Assembly (NCBI GenBank): GCA_900549495.1 | Contig: UROL01000120.1 | Location: 1-6,063, forward strand | Source: an uncultured Eubacteriales bacterium | GTDB taxonomy: Bacteria > Bacillota > Clostridia > Oscillospirales > Oscillospiraceae | Direction: 5' to 3' | DNA: 6,063 nt | Shown: piece by piece, positions 1 through 5,732 of the stretch | How the letters are laid out: each line of letters begins with the position of its first letter | Numbering within the stretch: the first letter of the stretch is position 1 | Program-made: the position numbers and the translations under genes | The notes under the pieces: generated by a model | Database searches by the model: none | What the model was told of the DNA's origin: nothing | What the model saw: the letters and a program-made list of their open reading frames with translations, nothing else

Positions 1-89
1 AATTGTCCAAGGTGTTTTCGTTTGTCTTTACGTTATTCAATTTACAAGGTACAGGGTGTTCCATGGGGGCTTGCCGCTCTCATTGGAAC
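1..89 (-). other. Probable rRNA operon leader (5' part of transcript, partial)
   Basis: Read on the minus strand, this is the start of a transcript from the promoter at 96-124. It opens with a possible stem (GTTCCA at 84-89 pairing with TGGAAC at 58-63, as read on the minus strand). A boxA-like sequence, TGTACCTTGTAAA (41-53), is followed by TTGAATAACG. That resembles the boxA antitermination region (TGTTCTTTGAAAACT type) found in Firmicutes rRNA leaders and spacers. No mature 16S sequence is reached before the left edge, so the rRNA identity is inferred from promoter architecture plus boxA. A multi-copy rRNA operon at a contig end is also where short-read assemblies usually break. A strong tRNA operon or another highly expressed unit is the alternative. 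Confidence 0.5.
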
Positions 90-95
90 TTTTTT

Positions 96-124
96 ATTTT
101 AACATGCAACCATCCGTTTGTCAA
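96..124 (-). promoter_or_regulatory. Minus-strand promoter P2 of the probable rRNA operon
   Basis: On the minus strand the -35 box TTGACA (119-124) and the -10 box TAAAAT (96-101) are separated by exactly 17 bp. Just upstream of the -35, positions 125-147 read as A-tracts on the minus strand (AAAAAAGAGAAAAAA), which looks like an UP element for the RNA polymerase alpha subunit. The start site is expected near 89-90. It is the downstream member of a tandem pair with the promoter at 211-239, about 115 bp apart, as in Bacillus rrn P1/P2. Confidence 0.75.
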
Positions 125-210
125 GAGGTTTTTTCTCTTTTTTGCGGAGATTTTCGTGTTTTCCGCCCTCCTCCGGGCCGTTTCGAAGCCGTTCATCAGA
201 GAGCTTGCAT

Positions 211-239
211 ATATTATCACGCCCCACACCTTTTGTCAA
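211..239 (-). promoter_or_regulatory. Minus-strand promoter P1 of the probable rRNA operon
   Basis: On the minus strand the -35 box TTGACA (234-239) and the -10 box TAATAT (211-216) are separated by exactly 17 bp. An A-tract (minus-strand GTAAAAAAAGAC, 241-252) lies directly upstream and could act as an UP element; more A-rich sequence extends to about 285. The start site is expected near 204. No reading frame of plausible composition follows it on the minus strand before the window edge, so it feeds the same untranslated leader as P2. Confidence 0.75.
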
Positions 240-337
240 GTCTTTTTTTACAAATTCTGACACTCTTTTTTGTTTGTTTTTACTAAGGGCTTTTGTCCGT
301 CAATGAAGGACTTCCTAGGAATTTTATATCTGTTCTA

Positions 338-366
338 TTGATAAACCAGCAGAATTCGTATATACT
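338..366 (+). promoter_or_regulatory. Sigma-A promoter of rubrerythrin
   Basis: TTGATA (338-343), 17 bp spacer, TATACT (361-366): one mismatch from consensus in each box. The start site is expected near 373, which gives a leader of about 50 nt. It faces away from the minus-strand promoter pair, so the two units are divergent. No PerR-type inverted repeat was found over the promoter. A 10-bp palindrome TTCCTAGGAA (312-321) just upstream is the only candidate operator. Confidence 0.8.
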
Positions 367-373
367 ATTTTCA

Positions 374-389
374 GCCGAAGGGTTTCGGC
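374..389 (+). other. Stem-loop at the 5' end of the rubrerythrin mRNA
   Basis: GCCGAA (374-379) pairs with TTCGGC (384-389) around a GGGT loop. The stem begins one or two bases after the predicted start site of the 338-366 promoter, so the mRNA would carry a hairpin at its very 5' end. Such 5' stems can protect messages from RNases that need a free single-stranded 5' end. That role here is inference. Confidence 0.5.
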
Positions 390-409
390 ATTTACATTTT
401 ACCAGACAT

Positions 410-415
410 GGAGGA
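410..415 (+). promoter_or_regulatory. Ribosome binding site that decides the rubrerythrin start
   Basis: GGAGGA lies 7-8 nt before the ATG at 423. An earlier in-frame ATG at 408 overlaps this site and has no Shine-Dalgarno sequence of its own. The five extra residues it would add (MEECS) are absent from typical rubrerythrins, so translation should begin at 423. Confidence 0.85.
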
Positions 416-422
416 ATGCAGT

Positions 423-965
423 ATGGCAGCAAATAAGTACGTTGGCACTCAGACCGAGAAGAATCTACAGCAGGCATTCGCAGGAGAATCCCAGGCAAGA
501 AACAAATACACCTTCTTTGCATCCGTTGCCAAGAAGGAGGGGTATGAGCAGATGTCGGCACTGTTCCTAAAAACTGCCGACAACGAGAAGGAGCACGCCA
601 AGCTATGGCTTAAGGAGCTCACCGGCATCGGCAGCACCCAGGAGAATCTGGCCGCTGCCGCCGCAGGGGAAAACTACGAATGGACTGACATGTATGCCGA
701 TTTCGCCAAAACCGCCGAGGCCGAGGGTTTTCCGGAGCTGGCTGCTAAGTTCAGAGCCGTTGGCGAAATTGAGCGGCACCATGAGGAGAGATACCGGGCC
801 CTGCTGAAAAACATAGAAACCGCCCAGGTATTCCAGAAGAGTGAGGTAAAGGTATGGGAGTGCCGCAACTGCGGCCACATTGTCGTAGGCACTCAGGCCC
901 CGGAGGTCTGCCCGGTGTGCAGCCATCCCCAGAGCTACTTCGAAATTCACGCTGAGAACTATTAA
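423..965 (+). CDS. rbr: Rubrerythrin (NADH-dependent peroxide reductase, diiron plus rubredoxin domains)
   Basis: A 180-residue cytoplasmic protein that reduces hydrogen peroxide in anaerobes, taking electrons from reduced rubredoxin or a similar donor. The N-terminal four-helix ferritin-like domain (about 1-135) carries the diiron ligands: E22 (AGESQAR), E55 and H58 (EKEH), E86, and E117 and H120 (ERHH). The C-terminal rubredoxin-like domain has C147-x2-C150 and C163-x2-C166 to bind one iron. Length and order match the classical family. The position equivalent to the switching ligand Glu97 of Desulfovibrio vulgaris rubrerythrin is D89 (EWTDMY), a conservative change I believe occurs in other clostridial members. 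The start is set by GGAGGA at 410. The gene is monocistronic, with its own promoter (338-366) and terminator (997-1038). Identification is very secure; the exact electron donor is unknown. Confidence 0.97.
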   Translation: MAANKYVGTQTEKNLQQAFAGESQARNKYTFFASVAKKEGYEQMSALFLKTADNEKEHAKLWLKELTGIGSTQENLAAAAAGENYEWTDMYADFAKTAEAEGFPELAAKFRAVGEIERHHEERYRALLKNIETAQVFQKSEVKVWECRNCGHIVVGTQAPEVCPVCSHPQSYFEIHAENY

Positions 966-996
966 AATTCCCCCAAGCCGTGTAATTTTTGTATCT

Positions 997-1038
997 ACGC
1001 AGCAGTCTGGACATTTGCAGCCAGCTGCTGCGTTTTTT
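997..1038 (+). terminator. Rho-independent terminator of rubrerythrin
   Basis: ACGCAGCAG (997-1005) pairs perfectly with CTGCTGCGT (1025-1033). After a bulged T the stem continues with CTGG/CCAG (1007-1010 with 1021-1024). The loop is 10 nt, and a run of six T follows (1033-1038). It lies 31 bp after the rubrerythrin stop and just before the next promoter, so it insulates the two units. Confidence 0.92.
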
Positions 1039-1050
1039 ATCGGATACTCT

Positions 1051-1079
1051 TTGACATTTCCCTCTGCATTTATTATAAT
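1051..1079 (+). promoter_or_regulatory. Perfect-consensus sigma-A promoter of the trmB-mnmG operon
   Basis: TTGACA (1051-1056), 17-bp spacer, TATAAT (1074-1079): a full match to the housekeeping consensus in both boxes and spacing. The start site is expected near 1086, leaving a leader of about 39 nt before trmB. There is no TG extension. Confidence 0.9.
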
Positions 1080-1124
1080 AAGGAGCTGTATGATTCGTTT
1101 TTACCACGCTTTGGAGGATATTCT

Positions 1125-1820
1125 ATGAGAATGAGAAAAATGCGTAATTTAGAGCCCCGAATGGAGCGCTGCGCTGCCTATCGCATCGACCAGCCCACTG
1201 CCAAGAAGGGCAACTGGCGCTCGCTGATGCCGGACTGCACCGCCCTCTGGGTGGAGGTCGGCTGCGGCAAGGGCAAATTTACCGCAGAAACCGCCCAGGC
1301 CAACCCCACGGTGCTGCTGATTGCCGTGGAGCGGTGCAAAGAGGCCGTAGTGGTGGCTATGGAAAAGGCCCAGGATATGGGGCTAAAGAATGTGTTTTAC
1401 ATTGATATGGACGTGGCTATGATGGAGGATTTCTTCGCCCCAGGGGAAATTGACCGGCTGTTTATCAATTTCCCCGACCCCTGGCCCCGAAAAAAGAATG
1501 CCAAGCGGCGGCTGACCCACCGGGGTTTCCTGGACAAGTACTGCCGGGTGGTTCGCCCCGGCGGGGAGATTCATTTCAAGACTGACAACGCCCCCCTGTT
1601 TGAATACAGTCTGGAGGAATTTGCCGCCTGCGGGTTGGAGACAAAGAACGTCACCCGGAATCTCCACGAAAACGGAATTGTGGGCATCATGACCGGGTAT
1701 GAGGAGAAATTCCACGCCCTGGGCACCCCCATCAACCGCTGTGAGGTGGTGTGCCGCCCCTTCCAGCTGCCCCCGGAGGAAAAGAAGCAGCAGGAAGCCC
1801 CCCAGGAGGACGGCGAATGA
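1125..1820 (+). CDS. trmB: tRNA (guanine-N7-)-methyltransferase TrmB
   Basis: A 231-residue SAM-dependent enzyme that methylates N7 of G46 in the variable loop of tRNAs. Visible signatures are the SAM-binding loop [10 protein letters not shown] (43-52), an acidic ribose-contact position E69 (AVER), the family hallmark [15 protein letters not shown] (116-130) with D118 as the conserved acidic residue, and the C-terminal TGYEEKF and GTPINRCE segments. The usual Tyr of the I-Y-R-x-E motif is Asn here. Start: ATG 1125 with GGAGG (1113-1117) 7 nt upstream. The last residues form a charged tail ([14 protein letters not shown]) whose codons contain the Shine-Dalgarno sequence of mnmG. The stop overlaps the mnmG start as ATGA, so the two are translationally coupled and share the promoter at 1051-1079. 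Length and motifs match the Firmicutes family. Confidence 0.96.
   Translation: MRMRKMRNLEPRMERCAAYRIDQPTAKKGNWRSLMPDCTALWVEVGCGKGKFTAETAQANPTVLLIAVERCKEAVVVAMEKAQDMGLKNVFYIDMDVAMMEDFFAPGEIDRLFINFPDPWPRKKNAKRRLTHRGFLDKYCRVVRPGGEIHFKTDNAPLFEYSLEEFAACGLETKNVTRNLHENGIVGIMTGYEEKFHALGTPINRCEVVCRPFQLPPEEKKQQEAPQEDGE
1804..1809 (+). promoter_or_regulatory. mnmG ribosome binding site inside the trmB tail
   Basis: AGGAGG with 7 nt spacing to the ATG at 1817. It lies within the final codons of trmB. It fixes the mnmG start at 1817 rather than at an earlier in-frame start at 1751, which would add 22 residues unlike any MnmG N-terminus. Confidence 0.85.
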
Positions 1821-3682
1821 GCTTTTTGGCAGAGGACTGCGACATTGTTGTAATCGGTGCAGGACACGCAGGAATTGAGGCGGCCCTGGCCGCCGCCCGG
1901 CTGGGACTTCGTACCATTTTGTTCACCATCAATCTGGATGCCGTGGGCAACATGCCCTGCAATCCCGCCATCGGCGGCACCGGCAAGGGGCATCTGGTGC
2001 GGGAGCTGGATGCTCTGGGCGGCGAGATGGGTCTGGCCGCCGATGCCAGCTGCATCCAGTACCGCATGCTGAACCAGGGCAAGGGCCCCGCCGTTCACTC
2101 CCTGCGGGCTCAGGCCGACCGGCAAAAATATCGCGCATATATGAAGCACGTCCTGGAATTGCAGGACAATCTGGCCCTGAAGCAGGCCCAGATTACCCAA
2201 ATTCTGGTAGAGGACGGCAGGGTCTGCGGCGTGGTCACCCAACTGGGAACACGGTACGGTGCCAAGGCCGTGGTAATCGCCACGGGCACCTATCTGGACA
2301 GCACCGTGATTACCGGTGAGAGCGTCATCTCCTCCGGCCCGGATGGGATGCACCCCAGCATCGGCCTGGCAGACTGCCTGCGCCAGCTGGGACTGCGCCT
2401 GCGTCGGTTCAAAACCGGCACGCCACCCAGAGTAAATCGCCGGAGCATCGACTTCTCCCAGATGGAATTGCAGCCGGGAGACCAGCACGCCGAGCCCTTC
2501 TCCTTCCGGACAGAGCACCGGCTGAACAATTCCGCCGTGTGCTACCTGACCTATACCAACGAGGAAACCCACCGCATCATTCGGGAGAACCTCCACCGCA
2601 GCCCCATGTACGACGGAACCATTTCCGGCGTTGGGCCCCGGTACTGCCCCAGCATCGAGACGAAAATCGTCCGCTTTGCCGAGAAGTCCCGGCATCAGCT
2701 CTTCATTGAGCCCTGCGGCCTGGACACCGAGGAGATGTACATCCAGGGACTTTCCTCCAGTCTTCCAGAGGATGTCCAGCTGGAAATGCTGCACAGCATT
2801 GCCGGGCTGGAGCATGCCGAAATGATGCGCCCCGCCTATGCTATTGAATACGAATGCGTTGACCCCACCGAACTGCTGCCCACCCTGGAAAGCAAGAAAA
2901 TTGCCGGGCTGTACGGCGCCGGGCAATTCAACGGCACCTCGGGATACGAGGAGGCAGCTGTCCAAGGATTTGTGGCCGGTGTGAATTCCGCACTGAAAAT
3001 CCAGGGGCGGGAGCCTCTGATTCTCACCCGGGACACCAGCTATATCGGAACCCTTATTGACGACCTGGTAACCAAGGGAACCCAGGAGCCCTACCGGATT
3101 ATGACCAGCCGCAGCGAATACCGGCTGCTCCACCGGCAGGACAATGCCGACCAGCGGCTCACCGCCATCGGCGCTGCCATTGGACTGGTGCCCCAGCAGC
3201 GGGCCCGGCAGGTGGAGGAAAAATACCAGGCCGTCCGCCGGGAGCGCAGCCGCCTGGAATCCAGCGGCGTACCCGCCAGCGACGCCCTGAACCGTATGCT
3301 GACCCAGCGGGGCAGCGCCCCGGTGACCGGCTCCGCCCGGCTGGCCGATTTGCTTCGGCGGCCGGAGGTATGCTACGCTGACCTTCTGCCCTTTGATGCC
3401 GAAAACCCAGGGCTTCCCCAAGCGGTTACGGAAGAGGTAGAAATTCAGATTAAGTATGCCGGGTATCTCCTGCGGCAGGAGCGGCAGGTGGCAGAATTTA
3501 AGAAAGAGGAAGCCCGGCTGCTGCCAAAGGACATAGACTACCAGGCCATCAAGGGACTGCGCCTGGAGGCCCAACAAAAGCTCAGCCAGATTCGTCCCCT
3601 GTCCATCGGCCAGGCGGGGCGGATTTCCGGAGTCAGTCCGGCGGATATCGCAGTGCTGCTGATTTATTTGGAGCAGAGTTAA
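1817..3682 (+). CDS. mnmG: tRNA uridine-5-carboxymethylaminomethyl modification enzyme MnmG (GidA)
   Basis: A 621-residue FAD-dependent enzyme that, with the GTPase MnmE, installs the (carboxymethyl)aminomethyl group on wobble U34 of tRNAs reading split codon boxes. The N-terminal dinucleotide-binding fold carries GAGHAG (14-19). The signature [18 protein letters not shown] (46-63) includes conserved C48, and [11 protein letters not shown] includes the second conserved cysteine, C277; both correspond to the two functional cysteines of E. coli MnmG (C47, C277). A second FAD-contact segment, [15 protein letters not shown], begins at 367, and [16 protein letters not shown] begins at 430. The helical C-terminus, ending [18 protein letters not shown], is the region that contacts MnmE in the family. 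Length is normal (620-635 typical). The start is set by AGGAGG and the ATGA overlap with trmB. The TAA stop lies at the edge of a MITE-like element (3680-3846). mnmE is not in the window. Confidence 0.97.
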   Translation: MSFLAEDCDIVVIGAGHAGIEAALAAARLGLRTILFTINLDAVGNMPCNPAIGGTGKGHLVRELDALGGEMGLAADASCIQYRMLNQGKGPAVHSLRAQADRQKYRAYMKHVLELQDNLALKQAQITQILVEDGRVCGVVTQLGTRYGAKAVVIATGTYLDSTVITGESVISSGPDGMHPSIGLADCLRQLGLRLRRFKTGTPPRVNRRSIDFSQMELQPGDQHAEPFSFRTEHRLNNSAVCYLTYTNEETHRIIRENLHRSPMYDGTISGVGPRYCPSIETKIVRFAEKSRHQLFIEPCGLDTEEMYIQGLSSSLPEDVQLEMLHSIAGLEHAEMMRPAYAIEYECVDPTELLPTLESKKIAGLYGAGQFNGTSGYEEAAVQGFVAGVNSALKIQGREPLILTRDTSYIGTLIDDLVTKGTQEPYRIMTSRSEYRLLHRQDNADQRLTAIGAAIGLVPQQRARQVEEKYQAVRRERSRLESSGVPASDALNRMLTQRGSAPVTGSARLADLLRRPEVCYADLLPFDAENPGLPQAVTEEVEIQIKYAGYLLRQERQVAEFKKEEARLLPKDIDYQAIKGLRLEAQQKLSQIRPLSIGQAGRISGVSPADIAVLLIYLEQS

Positions 3683-3846
3683 GGAAACTCTGAATAAATC
3701 GTCTGCGGCTGAACAGCGGATCTTTTGCTCCCAGACTACGGTTCAAAAAACGGGAAATACATACAGTATTCCCTCGTTTTCTGAACCTTGTCTGAAAACA
3801 AAATCTCTCGCTGCCAGCTCTTGCCGATTTAATCAGAGCTTCCCTA
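3680..3846. mobile_element. MITE-like palindromic element with 20-bp terminal inverted repeats and TA flanks
   Basis: Left end AGGAAACTCTGAATAAATCG (3682-3701) and the reverse complement of the right end (3825-3844), GGGAAGCTCTGATTAAATCG, match at 17 of 20 positions. Each end is flanked by TA (3680-3681 and 3845-3846), as expected of a 2-bp target duplication. The interior is also palindromic: GGTTCAAAAAACG (3740-3752) faces CGTTTTCTGAACC (3775-3787), CCAGAC (3731-3736) faces the GTCTGA region (3790-3795), and the centre is GGGAAATAC/GTATTCCC. The whole ~163 bp could fold into one long hairpin. It has no coding capacity. TA duplication and terminal repeats suggest mobilisation in trans by an IS630/Tc1-mariner or IS5-family transposase; the family is inference. 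A large structured repeat of another kind, or an mRNA-processing hairpin, is the alternative. Confidence 0.72.
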
Positions 3847-3850
3847 ATCC

Positions 3851-3888
3851 GCCGGGGCACCTTTTCCCCCTTCCCGGCATATCCTTTT
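3851..3888 (+). terminator. Weak candidate terminator downstream of mnmG
   Basis: GCCGGG (3851-3856) pairs with CCCGGC (3873-3878) across a 16-nt pyrimidine-rich loop and is followed by ATATCCTTTT. The stem is short and the T-run is interrupted, so it is marginal. If the palindromic element at 3680-3846 is an insertion, this hairpin would originally have lain just after the mnmG stop. Confidence 0.3.
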
Positions 3889-3903
3889 CTGAGGCGATGC
3901 TTT

Positions 3904-4836
3904 TTGGGAATTGTGAAAACCGATGTACCCATGACCGCTGCCCTGTGCTGCCAGACCATTGATGCTCTGGCGGAGGCCTACCCCATTTGCCGCAGCCGGA
4001 TGCTCACCCGAACCGCCTATGGGCGGCCGGTAAAGGCGCTGGTTATCGGCAGCGGGGAGCGGCAGGTGCTATTCACCGCCGCCCACCATGCCAACGAGTG
4101 GATTACCGCTCCCCTGCTGCTGAAATTTGTAGAGGAGCTGGCTTTCGGAATCCGCAGCGGCGGAAAAATCTGGGGGGTAGATGCCCGGACTATCGGGGAG
4201 CTGGTCACCATCCACACCGTGCCCATGGTGAACCCGGACGGAGTTGACCTGGTGACAGGGGGTATCCCGCCGGATACCCTGCAATTTGCCGCCGCCCAGT
4301 GCCTGGCGGATACCTACCCCGGGATTCCCTTCCCGGAGGGCTGGAAGGCCAATCTAATGGGGGTGGATCTGAACCTGCAATACCCCGCCGGATGGCTTAC
4401 CGCCCGGGAAATCAAATTCTCGGCAGGATACACCCGGCCCGGCCCCCGGGATTATGTAGGCCGTGCCCCCCTGACCCAGCGGGAGAGCCGGGCTCTGGCC
4501 GAATACACCATTGCCGTTGACCCTCGCCTGGTACTGGCCTACCACACCCAGGGTCAGGCTATCTATTGGCAATTCCGGGATTGCCAGCCCCCCGGAGCCC
4601 GGGAACTGGCCCAGGAGTTTGCCAGAGTCAGCGGCTACCGGGTGGAGGATGTCCCCTATGAATCCGGCTTCGCCGGATTCAAGGACTGGTTTATCCAGGA
4701 TTTCCACCGCCCCGGCTTCACCATCGAAGCAGGCAGCGGGCGCAATCCTCTGCCCATTGCCCAGTTTGACACCATCTACCGGGACAATCTGGGCATCCTT
4801 GTAACCGCAGCCCTGGGGCTGCCCGGCGGCGCTTGA
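3904..4836 (+). CDS. M14-family zinc peptidase, gamma-D-glutamyl-meso-diaminopimelate peptidase type
   Basis: A metallopeptidase of 310 residues (from the TTG at 3904) related to the catalytic domain of Bacillus YqgT and endopeptidase I of Lysinibacillus sphaericus. That family cleaves the gamma-D-Glu-meso-DAP bond of cell-wall peptides. Zinc ligands are H62 and E65 (AHHANEW) and H214 (LAYHTQG); the catalytic glutamate is E275 (TIEAGSG). NPDGVDLV begins at 110. Where digestive carboxypeptidases have DLNRNF, this protein has DLNLQY (155-160), so the carboxylate-binding Arg is missing, which argues against a standard C-terminal carboxypeptidase. There is no signal peptide, LysM repeat or membrane segment, suggesting a cytosolic role in muropeptide recycling or a sporulation role. 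The start is uncertain: TTG 3904 has GAGG (3891-3894) 9 nt upstream, while GTG 3913 and ATG 3931 lack a good site. The HAD gene follows 30 bp later. Substrate is inferred from family. Confidence 0.88.
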   Translation: MGIVKTDVPMTAALCCQTIDALAEAYPICRSRMLTRTAYGRPVKALVIGSGERQVLFTAAHHANEWITAPLLLKFVEELAFGIRSGGKIWGVDARTIGELVTIHTVPMVNPDGVDLVTGGIPPDTLQFAAAQCLADTYPGIPFPEGWKANLMGVDLNLQYPAGWLTAREIKFSAGYTRPGPRDYVGRAPLTQRESRALAEYTIAVDPRLVLAYHTQGQAIYWQFRDCQPPGARELAQEFARVSGYRVEDVPYESGFAGFKDWFIQDFHRPGFTIEAGSGRNPLPIAQFDTIYRDNLGILVTAALGLPGGA

Positions 4837-4866
4837 CCAACACCTGCATTTACTAAAGGAGAAACA

Positions 4867-5652
4867 ATGGTTATCTTTTTTGACATTGACGGAACCATCA
4901 TTGACGAGCAAACCCAGCGGATTCCTGACTCCGCTATCCGGGCCGTGGAACGGCTGCGAGACAACGGCCATATTGCCATCATCAACACCGGCCGCCCCTA
5001 TTTTCAGGTTGACCGCCGGGTAAAGAACATGGCCTTCCGGGGCTTTTCCTGCGGCTGCGGCATGGAGGTGCTGCTGGACGGAGAATTTCTGGTGCGAGCC
5101 AAGCCCTCCCCGGAGCTCCGGCGCAAAAGTGTGGAGTGCTCCCGCCGGTATCACATGCGCTCCTTCTATGAGACGGAGGACGGCGGCATCCTGCTGGACG
5201 GAGAAAACTCCACCCACCCGCTGATGTCCCGGGAGGTGGAGCGGCTGGGCAAGGCCGGCTATCCCATTCACCAGCTGGATGCAGAGGGGGCACCGGATTT
5301 TGTAAAATTCGTCACCTTCTGCGGGGAAAACGGCGATATTGCCGGTTTCAAATCCGCTCTGGCCCAGGATTACACCATCATTGACCGGGAGGCAGGAATG
5401 TATGAGCTGGTGCTGAAGGGCTTCTCCAAGGCCGCCGGGATGCAGCGGATTCTCCGCCATTTGGGAACTGCGCCGGAGGATACCTACGCCATCGGCGACA
5501 GCACCAACGACATTCCCATGTTCCGCCTTGCCGCCCACACCGCCTGCATGGGCAACGGCTCTGCCCCGGCCAAGCAGGCTGCCGAATATGTCACCGCCCC
5601 GGTGCTGGAGGACGGCATTGAGAAGGCGCTGGCCCACTTTGGGCTGATTTAA
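4867..5652 (+). CDS. Cof-type HAD-superfamily (IIB) phosphatase
   Basis: A 261-residue cytosolic Mg-dependent phosphohydrolase. Motif I is FFDIDGT, with nucleophile D6 and acid/base D8. Motif II is T41 in INTGRP. The motif III lysine lies in KGFSK (184-188). Motif IV is GDSTND, with D211 and D215 binding magnesium. Residues of roughly 80-180 between motifs II and III form the C2-type cap that sets substrate choice. Family members act on sugar phosphates, pyridoxal phosphate or FMN-type substrates; nothing in the sequence chooses among these. The start ATG has AAGGAG (4856-4861) 5 nt upstream. It lies 30 bp after the M14 peptidase with no terminator between, so they are probably co-transcribed. 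Transcription likely ends at the hairpin 5687-5724. Confidence 0.93.
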   Translation: MVIFFDIDGTIIDEQTQRIPDSAIRAVERLRDNGHIAIINTGRPYFQVDRRVKNMAFRGFSCGCGMEVLLDGEFLVRAKPSPELRRKSVECSRRYHMRSFYETEDGGILLDGENSTHPLMSREVERLGKAGYPIHQLDAEGAPDFVKFVTFCGENGDIAGFKSALAQDYTIIDREAGMYELVLKGFSKAAGMQRILRHLGTAPEDTYAIGDSTNDIPMFRLAAHTACMGNGSAPAKQAAEYVTAPVLEDGIEKALAHFGLI

Positions 5653-5686
5653 GGCAGCCGCAGCCGCTTTCCCCTTGAATGGCAAA

Positions 5687-5724
5687 CCCCCGCAGGGGCA
5701 CTTTTCTGTGCTTCCCTGCGGGGG
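5687..5724. terminator. Hairpin terminator between convergent genes
   Basis: CCCCCGCAGGG (5687-5697) pairs perfectly with CCCTGCGGGGG (5714-5724). Inside, GCAC (5698-5701) pairs with GTGC (5708-5711) around a TTTTCT loop. Flanking T-runs are modest on both strands (CATTTCATTT to the right; TTTGCCATT reading left). It sits between the stops of the HAD gene (5652) and the minus-strand khpB (5733) and can serve both. Confidence 0.8.
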
Positions 5725-5732
5725 CATTTCAT

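Noticed and set aside
3..306. Overlapping plus-strand open frames of 62-85 codons at the left edge
   Set aside because: Phe/Leu/Ser-rich low-complexity translations over T-tracts, no ribosome binding sites, and the region is explained by minus-strand promoter A-tracts.
338..422. Riboswitch or PerR operator in front of rubrerythrin
   Set aside because: The leader is only about 50 nt with a single 6-bp stem, and no PerR-type inverted repeat (TTATAAT-n-ATTATAA form) is visible.
1751..1816. Earlier in-frame start for mnmG
   Set aside because: The extra residues are Pro/Gly-rich out-of-frame trmB sequence, while ATG 1817 has AGGAGG at ideal spacing and gives the standard N-terminus.
1571..3577. 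668-codon minus-strand open frame across trmB and mnmG
   Set aside because: It is the antisense shadow of GC-rich, strongly biased codons in trmB and mnmG; both plus-strand proteins are unmistakable and the antisense product has no recognisable motif.
3683..3903. CRISPR or tandem repeats between mnmG and the peptidase
   Set aside because: The repetition is inverted, not direct, and no repeat-spacer periodicity is present.
4354..5727. 457-codon minus-strand open frame across the M14 and HAD genes
   Set aside because: Antisense of two well-supported genes; Gly/Ala/Val-rich with no family motif, and it begins inside the terminator hairpin.
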